Assembly: GCA_964544475.1 (NCBI GenBank)
Contig: CAZJBS010000064.1
Location: forward strand, 1 to 7,887
DNA from: CAZJBS01 sp964544475
GTDB lineage: Bacteria > CLD3 > SB21
Direction: 5' to 3'
Length of the DNA: 7,887 nt
The position numbers and the translations under genes were made by a program. Under the pieces are notes generated by a model. The model worked only from the letters and a program-made list of their open reading frames with translations, was not told the origin of the DNA and ran no database searches. Shown piece by piece: positions 1 to 6,242 of this stretch (its first letter is position 1; each line of letters begins with the position of its first letter).

Positions 1-1
1 C

Positions 2-55
2 ATACTCCTCGCCAAGTTGGAGGCGTTGTACGCTTCGTTATCGCCGGTACTTTGA
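2..55 (+). CDS. possible 3' tail of an upstream gene (partial, frame uncertain)
   Basis: An intrinsic terminator begins at base 80, so a + strand gene should end just before it. Two frames give a plausible tail. One ends with tga at 53-55 and reads ILLAKLEALYASLSPVL; its codons mostly end in G or C, like the other genes here, so I prefer it. The other ends with tga at 73-75 and would finish in GTLKQQIQI. Neither resembles a T9SS sorting tail, which usually ends in a KKxLLVK-like strand. Too little is present to assign a product. Confidence 0.3.
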   Translation: MLLAKLEALYASLSPVL

Positions 56-79
56 AACAGCAAATACAGATCTGATGAC

Positions 80-114
80 AAGCCGTGTTGACCCTGAAAC
101 ACGGCTTTGTTGTT
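80..114 (+). terminator. rho-independent terminator of the upstream gene
   Basis: A perfect 10-bp inverted repeat, AAGCCGTGTT (80-89) and AACACGGCTT (98-107), encloses an 8-base loop and is followed by the T-rich run TGTTGTT (108-114). The reverse strand has no T-tract on the other side, so it works in the + direction. It closes the transcription unit to the left and means gene 1 needs its own promoter downstream of about base 115. The tail is interrupted by G, so efficiency may be moderate. Confidence 0.75.
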
Positions 115-264
115 CGGTACGCGACACTACATCATTGTGTAGGATCGACGTGTGACTCGTATCACTGTTCCGTAATAAGGCCGTTCGTAAGATTCGTCCG
201 TAAAAAATCAACCGCGACTATTCAACTATTAGAACCACATATCACACAAACCATGAGGCTTATC
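115..264 (+). other. leader / promoter region of gene 1, no supported gene
   Basis: About 150 bases lie between the upstream terminator and the chosen start of gene 1. The gene 1 reading frame stays open back through this region to a GTG at base 85. That extension lies inside the terminator, has no ribosome binding site, and would bury the signal peptide after 60 unlikely residues, so I treat it as non-coding. A promoter must be here; TAATAA at 173-178 is a possible -10 box, but I see no convincing -35 partner and no Bacteroidetes-type TAnnTTTG box. Confidence 0.45.
254..258 (+). promoter_or_regulatory. ribosome binding site that decides the gene 1 start
   Basis: TGAGG sits six bases before the ATG at 265. 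The other in-frame ATG, at 253, has only an A/C-rich stretch upstream without any Shine-Dalgarno match, and it overlaps this site. The spacing and the compact signal peptide that follows favour 265. Confidence 0.6.
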
Positions 265-1506
265 ATGAAGACCGCCATGATGTTCACCATTATGTTTTTA
301 CTGACCTGGACAAGCGTCCAGGCGCAGAATACGTATATCGTCGACCAATCGGGCGGCGGAACCCATACGACCATCGTCTCTGCCGTGGCCACGGCCGTGA
401 ATGGCGACACGATCAAAGTTGTGGCGGGGACATATTCGGAGGTCGTCACCATTGCCGAAAAACTCATCTTGATTGCTCAGCCAGGCGCGGAAGTCGTATC
501 AGGCTCGGATGCCTTTGCGTTGAACGCAGGATCTGGCGGTACCGTCATTTCAGGATTTACGATTTACGGGCGGGTGATCATCAATTCGTACCCATCCACG
601 GAAGCCAATCGAATCGTGCTTGTGAACAACACCGTGCACAATAGCTTTTTCCAGGTGGGCGGCGTCGTTGTTCTCGCCAACAATACGATCTACGGAAAGG
701 GATTTGTCAGCGGAATTTATTTCGCCTCACCAGGCGTGGCGGGCAATGAGGCCGTCATCTTCAACAACCATCTCCGTGGATGTGTACTGAACATCCAGGC
801 AGGTCTGGTCAACATCGTCGCCAACAGAATCGACTCGGTTGGCGGCACCGCCATCTACATGCCCTATGTCAATTCGGGCGTCAACTACGGATCCTTGAAG
901 ATAGTCGGCAACATCATTGATTCCTGTTTGACGGGCATGTCCATTGCCAATTCCAACGTGGCATGCACGGGGCGTCTCATCGCGAATAACGTGATCACCA
1001 ATTGTCCGACCGCCTTCAGCTTCTCGGCTTCAGGTCAGGATTGGCAGGGCGTGTATCACAACAACGTGATCTACAATTCAACAACGGCGAGTTTCACAGG
1101 CACCACGCCCGCCTCGTCCACCGTTTCTTTCTTTGGCAATATCGCCCAGAATTGCGGCGGCAATGCCTCCGTAAGCAATAGCGTGTGGCAGTACAATTGT
1201 TTCTCGTCCGCCGGAACGGTACCGACCGGCACGGGAAACATCAATACGGACCCCCTCTTTGTCAATGCGTCGGCCGGTGATTTCAACTTGCAGGGCGGCT
1301 CGCCGTGCATCAACACCGGTCACCCGGCATTCATCTACACCGACACCGACAAAACGCGCAACAATATGGGGGCGTATGGCGGAAGCTATACCCTTTCCAA
1401 TTTTGCCGGCGGCGCCAACGCCAAAGTCGTCGACCTTATGCTGGCGCCGGCGTCGGTTGTGCAAGGCAACAACATCACGGTCACGGCCAAGGGTTCGGCG
1501 AAATAA
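265..1506 (+). CDS. secreted right-handed parallel beta-helix protein
   Basis: The 413-residue product begins with a Sec signal peptide (MKTAMMFTIMFLLTWTSVQA, likely cut after A20, before QNTYIVDQ). Residues ~30-60 show the usual opening of pectin-lyase-like beta-helices: TTIVSAVATAVNGDTIKV, then VAGTYSEVVTI. The body is a series of short strands with asparagine ladders (VLVNNTV, VLANNTI, VIFNNHL, IVANRID, IVGNIID, LIANNVI, VYHNNVI), one per coil. Near the C-terminus it has the motif NTDPLFVNASAGDFNLQGGS followed by PCINTG and MGAYGG, which is how many surface beta-helix proteins of this type close. Such folds in other proteins bind or cleave polysaccharides, but I see no catalytic signature, so enzyme activity is not claimed. 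The last ~25 residues (VVDLMLAPASVVQGNNITV and TAKGSAK) look like the first strands of an Ig-like domain that then stops. No T9SS sorting domain is present. It lies 29 bases before gene 2 and is probably co-transcribed with it. The ATG at 253 (four residues longer) is the alternative start. Confidence 0.9.
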   Translation: MKTAMMFTIMFLLTWTSVQAQNTYIVDQSGGGTHTTIVSAVATAVNGDTIKVVAGTYSEVVTIAEKLILIAQPGAEVVSGSDAFALNAGSGGTVISGFTIYGRVIINSYPSTEANRIVLVNNTVHNSFFQVGGVVVLANNTIYGKGFVSGIYFASPGVAGNEAVIFNNHLRGCVLNIQAGLVNIVANRIDSVGGTAIYMPYVNSGVNYGSLKIVGNIIDSCLTGMSIANSNVACTGRLIANNVITNCPTAFSFSASGQDWQGVYHNNVIYNSTTASFTGTTPASSTVSFFGNIAQNCGGNASVSNSVWQYNCFSSAGTVPTGTGNINTDPLFVNASAGDFNLQGGSPCINTGHPAFIYTDTDKTRNNMGAYGGSYTLSNFAGGANAKVVDLMLAPASVVQGNNITVTAKGSAK

Positions 1507-1520
1507 CCATTCCACGCACA

Positions 1521-1526
1521 TGAGGA
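1521..1526 (+). promoter_or_regulatory. ribosome binding site of gene 2
   Basis: TGAGGA lies nine bases before the ATG at 1536. The nearer ATG at 1531 reads only Met-Arg-stop, so 1536 is the start. The site sits in the 29-base gap after the gene 1 stop, with no terminator between, which supports co-transcription of genes 1 and 2. Confidence 0.7.
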
Positions 1527-1535
1527 AATAATGCG

Positions 1536-4500
1536 ATGAAGAGAGGTGTTCTCTGCATCCTGCTGCTTGGCGTGACGGTTGTTCCGGCTTTTGCCCAGAC
1601 GGTTCATTCGGTTGCGCAGATTGAATATTTTGTTGACACGGATCCGGGCCAGGGCAATGGAACTCTGCTGACGGCCGATGACGGCGGTCTCAACGAGTCG
1701 TTCGAAAGCGCCACCGCACTTCTCAATAGCGGAAGTCTTTCCCTGGGTTACCATACGCTATTTGTGCGTGTTCGTAATTCCGATGGGTCGTGGGGTCCGG
1801 CGTATCAGAAGCCCATACTGGTCAGTCCCACGGGGGCCACGACGGTGGCCACGCCTCCCGGACTGAGTCAGGCCGAATACTTCGTCGATACGGATCCCGG
1901 CCAGGGCGGCGGCCTGGCCTTGGCCGCGTCCGATGGAACCTTGGATGAATATTTTGAAGCCGCCTCGGCGACTTTTGGCACGATTTCATATCCGCCGGGT
2001 TTACATACGTTGTTTGTTCGTTTCCGGAATTCAGACGGCACATGGGGCAGCGCCTATGCCAGCCCATTCATGGTGACCGCCACCGGCGTCAACACGGTGA
2101 TCGTTCCGCCCAAATTGACGCAGGCTGAGTTCTTTATTGATGCGGATCCCGGACCGGGAAACGGTTTTGTATTGGCCGCTCCGGATGGCGGTATCGATGA
2201 GTATTTTGAAGAGGCGGCGGGAAGTACGGCCACAGGTTCTTATGCGTTGGGCCTCCACACGCTTTCAGTTCGATTCAGAGATTCGGAAGCCTGGGGTCCC
2301 GTCTACACGAGGGCCATCCGGGTTTTGGCGGGCGGAGTTGACTTTGTTGAAACACCTGCCGGCGTCGTCCTGGGTGAATGTTACGTGGATACGGACCCGG
2401 GTTTTGGCAATGGGACGGCGCTGTCCGCCGTCGATGGCAGCCTGAATGAATTGTTTGAAGACGCCACGGCCGCCTTGCCGACGGGAAGTCTCGAGCTCGG
2501 TTTGCATACGCTCTTCGTGCGACTGAAGGATGCCTCCGGCAATTGGGGAAATGCATTCCAGCGCGCCATCGATGTGACGACGGCCGGAACCAAATTCGTC
2601 AACACCGGACCTCGGCTTTCCTCGGCGGAGTGTTTCGTCGATACCGATCCCGGCCAGGGCAACGGATTTGCCCTGAGCGGCGTGGACGGCGCCATCGACG
2701 AGTACTTTGACGACCTGATTGGATTCTTTCCAACGGGAAGTCTGTCGCCGGGGGCGCATACGCTCAGCATACGACTTCGCCACGACGACGGCACGTGGGG
2801 TTCGGCCACTACTCGGGCCATCGAAGTGACGGACGCCGACGCCAAGGTGGTCTTGGTGTCGCCCAAGATCGCCCTGGCAGAGTATTACGTGGATAACGAT
2901 CCGGGTCCAGGTAATGCCGTGCCGATGACTGTCGACGATGGAACTTTCGATGAATGGTATGAAAATGTGTCGGCCACGTTGACAACCACTGGGTATTCCG
3001 AAGGCGTGCATGCGTTCGGCGTGCGATTCAGGAACAACGATGGCTCCTGGGGCCCCGTCTACCGGTCTGTTTTCGAGATTCAGAATCTGACCGCTCCATC
3101 TGCTCCATTGAATCTGGTTGCGGTTCCCGGTGACAGTTCGGTCGTGCTGACGTGGAGTCCGAACACGGAACCCGATCTGGCCTTGTATCGGATTTATGCC
3201 GGCACTTCACCGAATCCTACCATACCGGTTGATTCGGCCGCCGGCGGAGTTTCAGACACATCACGAACCATCGGAAATCTCATACCCGGAGTGACCTACT
3301 ATTTCCGCATAACCGCCGTGGATTTTGGCCAGCTTGAAAGCGGCTATTCCAATGAAGTCAGCTCGGTCCCGACAAACATCAATCCGCCGCTGGCCCCTCA
3401 GGGTCTGTCGGGCCAAAGCGGTAATGGGCAGGTGACGTTGACCTGGCGTCCAAATACGGAATCGGATCTCCTTCGTTACCGCATCTATGGCGGTACGATC
3501 CCGGGATCGACCACAGTATGGGACTCGGTCAGCGGTGACACGAGCCACACGCTGACAGGTCTCATCAATGGCCAGACCTATTATTTTCGAATCACAGCGG
3601 TGGATGTGGCTCTCAACCAGAGCGCGTTCTCCAATGAAGTGACCGTCACGCCGGGCGACGTAACTCCGCCGGCCGCGCCTCAGAATCTTGCGGCCACCGC
3701 CGGCGACAGTATGATCACACTCACATGGCGTCCCAATACCGAGGCGGATTTTGCGGTTTACCGGATCTTTGCCGATACAACGGCCGGGCCTACGGTGCTT
3801 GTCGATAGCACACTATCCATCCTCGACACCACATATCGTCATGACGGACTCGTGAATGGTACGACGTATTTTTTCCGAATTGTCGCAGTGGATAATGCTC
3901 AAAATTCAAGCGGTTATTCCAATGAAGTATCGTCCGTGCCGGTCAATATCAATCCGCCAGCGCCTCCTCAAAATCTGACGGCGACGGCCCTGGACGGATC
4001 GGTGCAACTTTCATGGCGTGTCAATCACGAAGGCGATTTTCTTCGGTATCGCCTGTACGGCGGCACTTCGGCCAATCCGACCTCACCGATCGATTCTTCC
4101 GCGGTCCGGACGGACACGACGCGTGTGATTTCCGGTCTTGTGAATGGACAGACCTACTTTTTCCGGGTGACGGCCGTGGATGTGGCCTTGAATCAAAGTG
4201 CGTATTCCAATGAAGTTTCCTCCGTGCCCTCCGGGAATCCGGCGCCATTCGCACCTCAGAATCTCGCCGCCGTGCCGGCGGACAGTCAGGTGACGCTGAC
4301 CTGGGACGCCAATGCGGAAGCAGATTTCCTGCGTTATCGCATCTACGGTGGAACAACGCCGACGCCTACCGTTCAGCTGGATTCGGCCGACGGCATTTTG
4401 ACGACCAACCGCACGATCTCGGGATTGTCGAATGGCGTGACCTATTACTTCAGAATCACCGCCGTCAATCAGGGATACCTTGAGAGCGGTTATTCGAATG

Positions 4501-6074
4501 AAATCCAAGCGGCGCCGGTCAACATCCATCCTCCGTCCGCCCCTGTGCTGCTGGCTCCTTTGGCGGGCGATACTCAGGTTAGTCTCACCTGGCGTGCCAA
4601 CCAGGAAGGCGACCTTGCCGGCTATCGAATATTTCTGGGCACGGATCCGGGTGCGTCGATACAGGTGGATTCGGTCCTGGGTGATACCACGATTGTCATC
4701 AGCGGCCTGACCAATTTTGTAACTTACTACTTCCGAATTACTGCCATTGACATGGACCGAAATCAGAGCGTCTTTTCAAACGAAGTCAGCGCCTTGCCGA
4801 CGGGTGTTAACTATGATCCCCACGCTTTCGCGCTGAAATCACCCGGCGACCGTACATGGGTGATTGACGCAACACCAACTCTTCAGTGGGAAAATGCGGG
4901 TGATCCGGATGGACAGCCTTTGTCCTATGTGGTCGATGTGGCCGCTGACGCCGGGTTCACCGGAATGATCTGGCAGGACACCACGTCCGACTCGAGCGCA
5001 ACCGTCGTTCCGGACCTTGAGGACGGATTGTATTTTTGGCGCGTGACGGCCACCGACGGGTTTGGAGGTTCTCGTACCACCGCATCGAGATATTTTCGTG
5101 TGGACGCCTCAGTTCCCGGCCTGACCGCCGGGCTTCTGCAAAGCCCGGTGATCAAACGGTATATACGGGTTTACCTGGTCAGCGACGAAGTTCCCCAATT
5201 GGTAACCGCGAAATATGTCGTTCGGAATGGCGGCGGGGTCAATCTCGACAGCGCAGGACTTGTCATGACGGCCGTGCGATCCGGAGGACACCTCCAGTCC
5301 GACGACCTCAGACTCCGGCAGGCCGGTACCCTCCTTGTGACGATACAGGTGGCGGATTCCGCCGGTAATACGGGAACCATCGTCCGTGAATACGCGGCAG
5401 TCTTTCTCTCGAAATCCATGGCGCTGAATTATGAAGATGACGCCGTGACGTTCCAGGCCGCCGCATCCGACATGTCGGAGGAGGGTTATCTGGTTTTCGG
5501 GAAACCAACCGAATTCGGATCCGATAACCCTTTCGTGCTGTCCCGGTTGGACGTCCTGGCAACGTGCCGTCTGCCTGAACGGCTCTCCGTGACCATCCGA
5601 TACTCCGCAGAAGATGCGAAAAGGCTCCAATTGGCCGGCGGTGATTTTGACGAAAGAAAGATCGGGCTCTATGCCTGGAACGGCAGCGACTATGTTTACG
5701 TCGGCGGAGAAGGCAGGAATGGCCGTGTCCGTGCCACGCTGTCCGGGACCGGATCGCTGGCCGTCATGTACAACCCGGATCACGAGTTTCTCCCGCAGGA
5801 AATTGGCCTTTCGCAAAACTATCCAAATCCCTTCAATCCGTCCACGTCCATACGATTTGGAGTGATGGAAGAAGGGCGCGTCACACTGACGGTATATAAT
5901 ATTCTTGGCCAAAAAGTGGCCTTGCTGCTTGATGAAAAACGCCCGGCAGGCTATCATACCGTACAGTGGGATGGCGCCGGAGCCAACGGGAGGCGTGTGG
6001 CGACCGGAGTCTATTTTTACAGATTGGAAGCCGGCGGCCACATTTTGACCAAAAAAATGTTGTTGGTTAAGTAG
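1536..6074 (+). CDS. giant modular T9SS-secreted surface protein (VDTDPG repeats + FN3 + sorting domain)
   Basis: The 1512-residue product is intact from signal peptide to sorting tail. Residues 1-20 (MKRGVLCILLLGVTVVPAFA) are a Sec signal peptide cut before QTVHS. Residues ~26-517 hold six tandem ~84-residue repeats with the core YFVDTDPGxGNG. Residues ~520-1091 hold six FN3 domains with motifs such as VTLTWRPN, YRIYGGT, TYYFRITAVD and SNEV. Residues ~1092-1192 are a further FN3/Ig-like module (TPTLQWENAGDPDG, LYFWRVTATDGFG). Residues ~1193-1290 form another beta-sandwich starting at VPGLTAGLLQSPV and ending near VADSAGNTG. Residues ~1345-1415 resemble the small beta module that often precedes the sorting tail (LSVTIRYSAED, IGLYAWNGSDYVYVGG, GSLAVMYN). 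Residues ~1422-1512 are the FlgD-like T9SS type A sorting domain (IGLSQNYPNPFNPSTSI, VYNILGQKV, ATGVYFYRLEAG, KKMLLVK). From family knowledge it should pass Sec, be recognised by the T9SS outer-membrane machinery and be displayed or released with the tail removed. No catalytic domain is visible; adhesion or ligand binding is inferred. An intrinsic terminator follows the stop. Confidence 0.96.
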   Translation: MKRGVLCILLLGVTVVPAFAQTVHSVAQIEYFVDTDPGQGNGTLLTADDGGLNESFESATALLNSGSLSLGYHTLFVRVRNSDGSWGPAYQKPILVSPTGATTVATPPGLSQAEYFVDTDPGQGGGLALAASDGTLDEYFEAASATFGTISYPPGLHTLFVRFRNSDGTWGSAYASPFMVTATGVNTVIVPPKLTQAEFFIDADPGPGNGFVLAAPDGGIDEYFEEAAGSTATGSYALGLHTLSVRFRDSEAWGPVYTRAIRVLAGGVDFVETPAGVVLGECYVDTDPGFGNGTALSAVDGSLNELFEDATAALPTGSLELGLHTLFVRLKDASGNWGNAFQRAIDVTTAGTKFVNTGPRLSSAECFVDTDPGQGNGFALSGVDGAIDEYFDDLIGFFPTGSLSPGAHTLSIRLRHDDGTWGSATTRAIEVTDADAKVVLVSPKIALAEYYVDNDPGPGNAVPMTVDDGTFDEWYENVSATLTTTGYSEGVHAFGVRFRNNDGSWGPVYRSVFEIQNLTAPSAPLNLVAVPGDSSVVLTWSPNTEPDLALYRIYAGTSPNPTIPVDSAAGGVSDTSRTIGNLIPGVTYYFRITAVDFGQLESGYSNEVSSVPTNINPPLAPQGLSGQSGNGQVTLTWRPNTESDLLRYRIYGGTIPGSTTVWDSVSGDTSHTLTGLINGQTYYFRITAVDVALNQSAFSNEVTVTPGDVTPPAAPQNLAATAGDSMITLTWRPNTEADFAVYRIFADTTAGPTVLVDSTLSILDTTYRHDGLVNGTTYFFRIVAVDNAQNSSGYSNEVSSVPVNINPPAPPQNLTATALDGSVQLSWRVNHEGDFLRYRLYGGTSANPTSPIDSSAVRTDTTRVISGLVNGQTYFFRVTAVDVALNQSAYSNEVSSVPSGNPAPFAPQNLAAVPADSQVTLTWDANAEADFLRYRIYGGTTPTPTVQLDSADGILTTNRTISGLSNGVTYYFRITAVNQGYLESGYSNEIQAAPVNIHPPSAPVLLAPLAGDTQVSLTWRANQEGDLAGYRIFLGTDPGASIQVDSVLGDTTIVISGLTNFVTYYFRITAIDMDRNQSVFSNEVSALPTGVNYDPHAFALKSPGDRTWVIDATPTLQWENAGDPDGQPLSYVVDVAADAGFTGMIWQDTTSDSSATVVPDLEDGLYFWRVTATDGFGGSRTTASRYFRVDASVPGLTAGLLQSPVIKRYIRVYLVSDEVPQLVTAKYVVRNGGGVNLDSAGLVMTAVRSGGHLQSDDLRLRQAGTLLVTIQVADSAGNTGTIVREYAAVFLSKSMALNYEDDAVTFQAAASDMSEEGYLVFGKPTEFGSDNPFVLSRLDVLATCRLPERLSVTIRYSAEDAKRLQLAGGDFDERKIGLYAWNGSDYVYVGGEGRNGRVRATLSGTGSLAVMYNPDHEFLPQEIGLSQNYPNPFNPSTSIRFGVMEEGRVTLTVYNILGQKVALLLDEKRPAGYHTVQWDGAGANGRRVATGVYFYRLEAGGHILTKKMLLVK
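1611..3086 (+). repeat. six tandem ~84-residue VDTDPGxGNG repeats within gene 2
   Basis: The repeats start around residues 30, 114, 198, 281, 365 and 449 (bases 1623, 1875, 2127, 2376, 2628 and 2880), a period of 83-84 residues. Each has four conserved blocks: E-Y/C/F-F/Y-V/I-D-x-D-P-G-x-G-N/G-G/A; then DG followed by a hydrophobic residue, N/D, E, any residue and F/Y; then GxHTLxVRxR or a close variant; then a D/N-G-S/T-W-G tryptophan turn. Copy 3 is one residue shorter at the tryptophan turn (SEAWG). The copies differ clearly at the DNA level, so this is an old expansion rather than a recent slippage product. Proteins with similar units (FxDTDPGxGN and HTLxVRxxDxxGxWS) are known to me from Bacteroidetes T9SS substrates, but I know no assigned function. 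The DxDxGxGNG loop could bind calcium; that is inference. Confidence 0.93.
3090..4808 (+). repeat. array of six fibronectin type III domains within gene 2
   Basis: The domains start near residues 520, 616, 709, 806, 902 and 998. All show the FN3 pattern: a proline-rich entry (PPxAPQNL), a V/L-T-L-T/S-W strand, the YRIYGGT strand, a GLxNGxTYYFRITAVD strand and the exit SNEV. Odd copies 1, 3 and 5 exit through T/V-N-I-N/H-P-P, while even copies exit through a G-containing linker. Copies 1 and 5 share LESGYSNE, and copies 2 and 4 share VDVALNQSA followed by F/Y-SNEV. This suggests a two-domain duplication unit of about 190 residues. Such arrays usually act as spacers or weak binding modules on secreted proteins. 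Confidence 0.92.
5126..5150 (+). repeat. strong intragenic inverted repeat
   Basis: CCGGGCTT (5128-5135) and AAGCCCGG (5141-5148) are perfect inverted copies around a 5-base loop. The stem can grow by one G-U and one C-G pair to span 5126-5150. No T-run follows, so it is not a classic terminator. It lies inside the gene 2 coding sequence near residue 1200, at the junction between two beta modules. Confidence 0.6.
5799..6071 (+). other. T9SS type A C-terminal sorting domain coding region of gene 2
   Basis: This encodes residues 1422-1512. The hallmark NYPNPFNPST block is at residues 1428-1437. It is followed by alternating strands typical of the FlgD-like Ig fold (VTLTVYNILGQKVALLL, GYHTVQWDG, GVYFYRLEAG) and the terminal basic strand KKMLLVK. 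In known systems this tail is recognised by the T9SS and removed during surface attachment or release. The NPFNPST version is especially common in FCB lineages such as Ignavibacteria and related candidate phyla. Confidence 0.95.
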
Positions 6075-6131
6075 GGCTTTTGTTGTAATATCAGGCAGGT
6101 CGTCTATTCAAGAAATTATCAGTCCTTGTGA

Positions 6132-6173
6132 TGGCCGTCACCGTCTTGGTAACGGCCACGGGTTATTTTTTTT
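6132..6173 (+). terminator. rho-independent terminator after gene 2
   Basis: TGGCCGTCACC (6132-6142) and GGTAACGGCCA (6148-6158) form an 11-bp stem with one C-A mismatch and a 5-base loop. A run of eight T follows at 6166-6173, seven bases beyond the stem. It begins 57 bases after the gene 2 stop. The gap between stem and T-run is longer than ideal, but position and shape fit termination of the gene 1-gene 2 transcript. Confidence 0.75.
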
Positions 6174-6242
6174 CGTTCCGGACTCAACCAAAGGTCATCA
6201 ATACACTAATTATATTCACTAATCAGTTGGATGGGGTTCATC
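6174..6242 (+). promoter_or_regulatory. probable promoter region of gene 3
   Basis: This 69-base A/T-rich gap lies between the terminator and gene 3, so a promoter is expected. TATATT at 6211-6216 matches five of six positions of a -10 box, but no good -35 box lies at the usual distance. GGATGGGG (6229-6236), six bases before the ATG at 6243, is a loose Shine-Dalgarno match. Confidence 0.35.

Noticed and set aside
85..264. N-terminal extension of gene 1 from a GTG at base 85
   Set aside because: It starts inside the stem of an intrinsic terminator, lacks a ribosome binding site, has unlikely composition and would place the signal peptide about 60 residues inside the protein.
1259..1531. Short + strand frames overlapping the end of gene 1
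   Set aside because: They are arginine- and proline-rich shadow frames, with no credible start signal and no domain.
1490..1540. Possible frameshift joining genes 1 and 2 into one protein
   Set aside because: Gene 2 has its own ribosome binding site and a complete signal peptide directly after its ATG, so two separate exported proteins are the better reading.
2265..3011. 248-residue open frame on the minus strand
   Set aside because: It is opposite the VDTDPG repeat block; its arginine- and histidine-rich text is a mirror of the repeated coding sequence.
1611..4808. Possible CRISPR array or recent tandem DNA repeat, because of the regular periodicity
   Set aside because: The period is 250-290 bases in a continuous reading frame and the copies are conserved at protein rather than DNA level, so these are protein domain repeats.
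5109..6041. 310-residue open frame on the minus strand
   Set aside because: It lies entirely opposite the conserved end of gene 2, including the T9SS sorting domain. It shows no recognisable domain or signal peptide, and long antisense frames are common opposite coding sequence with strong codon bias.
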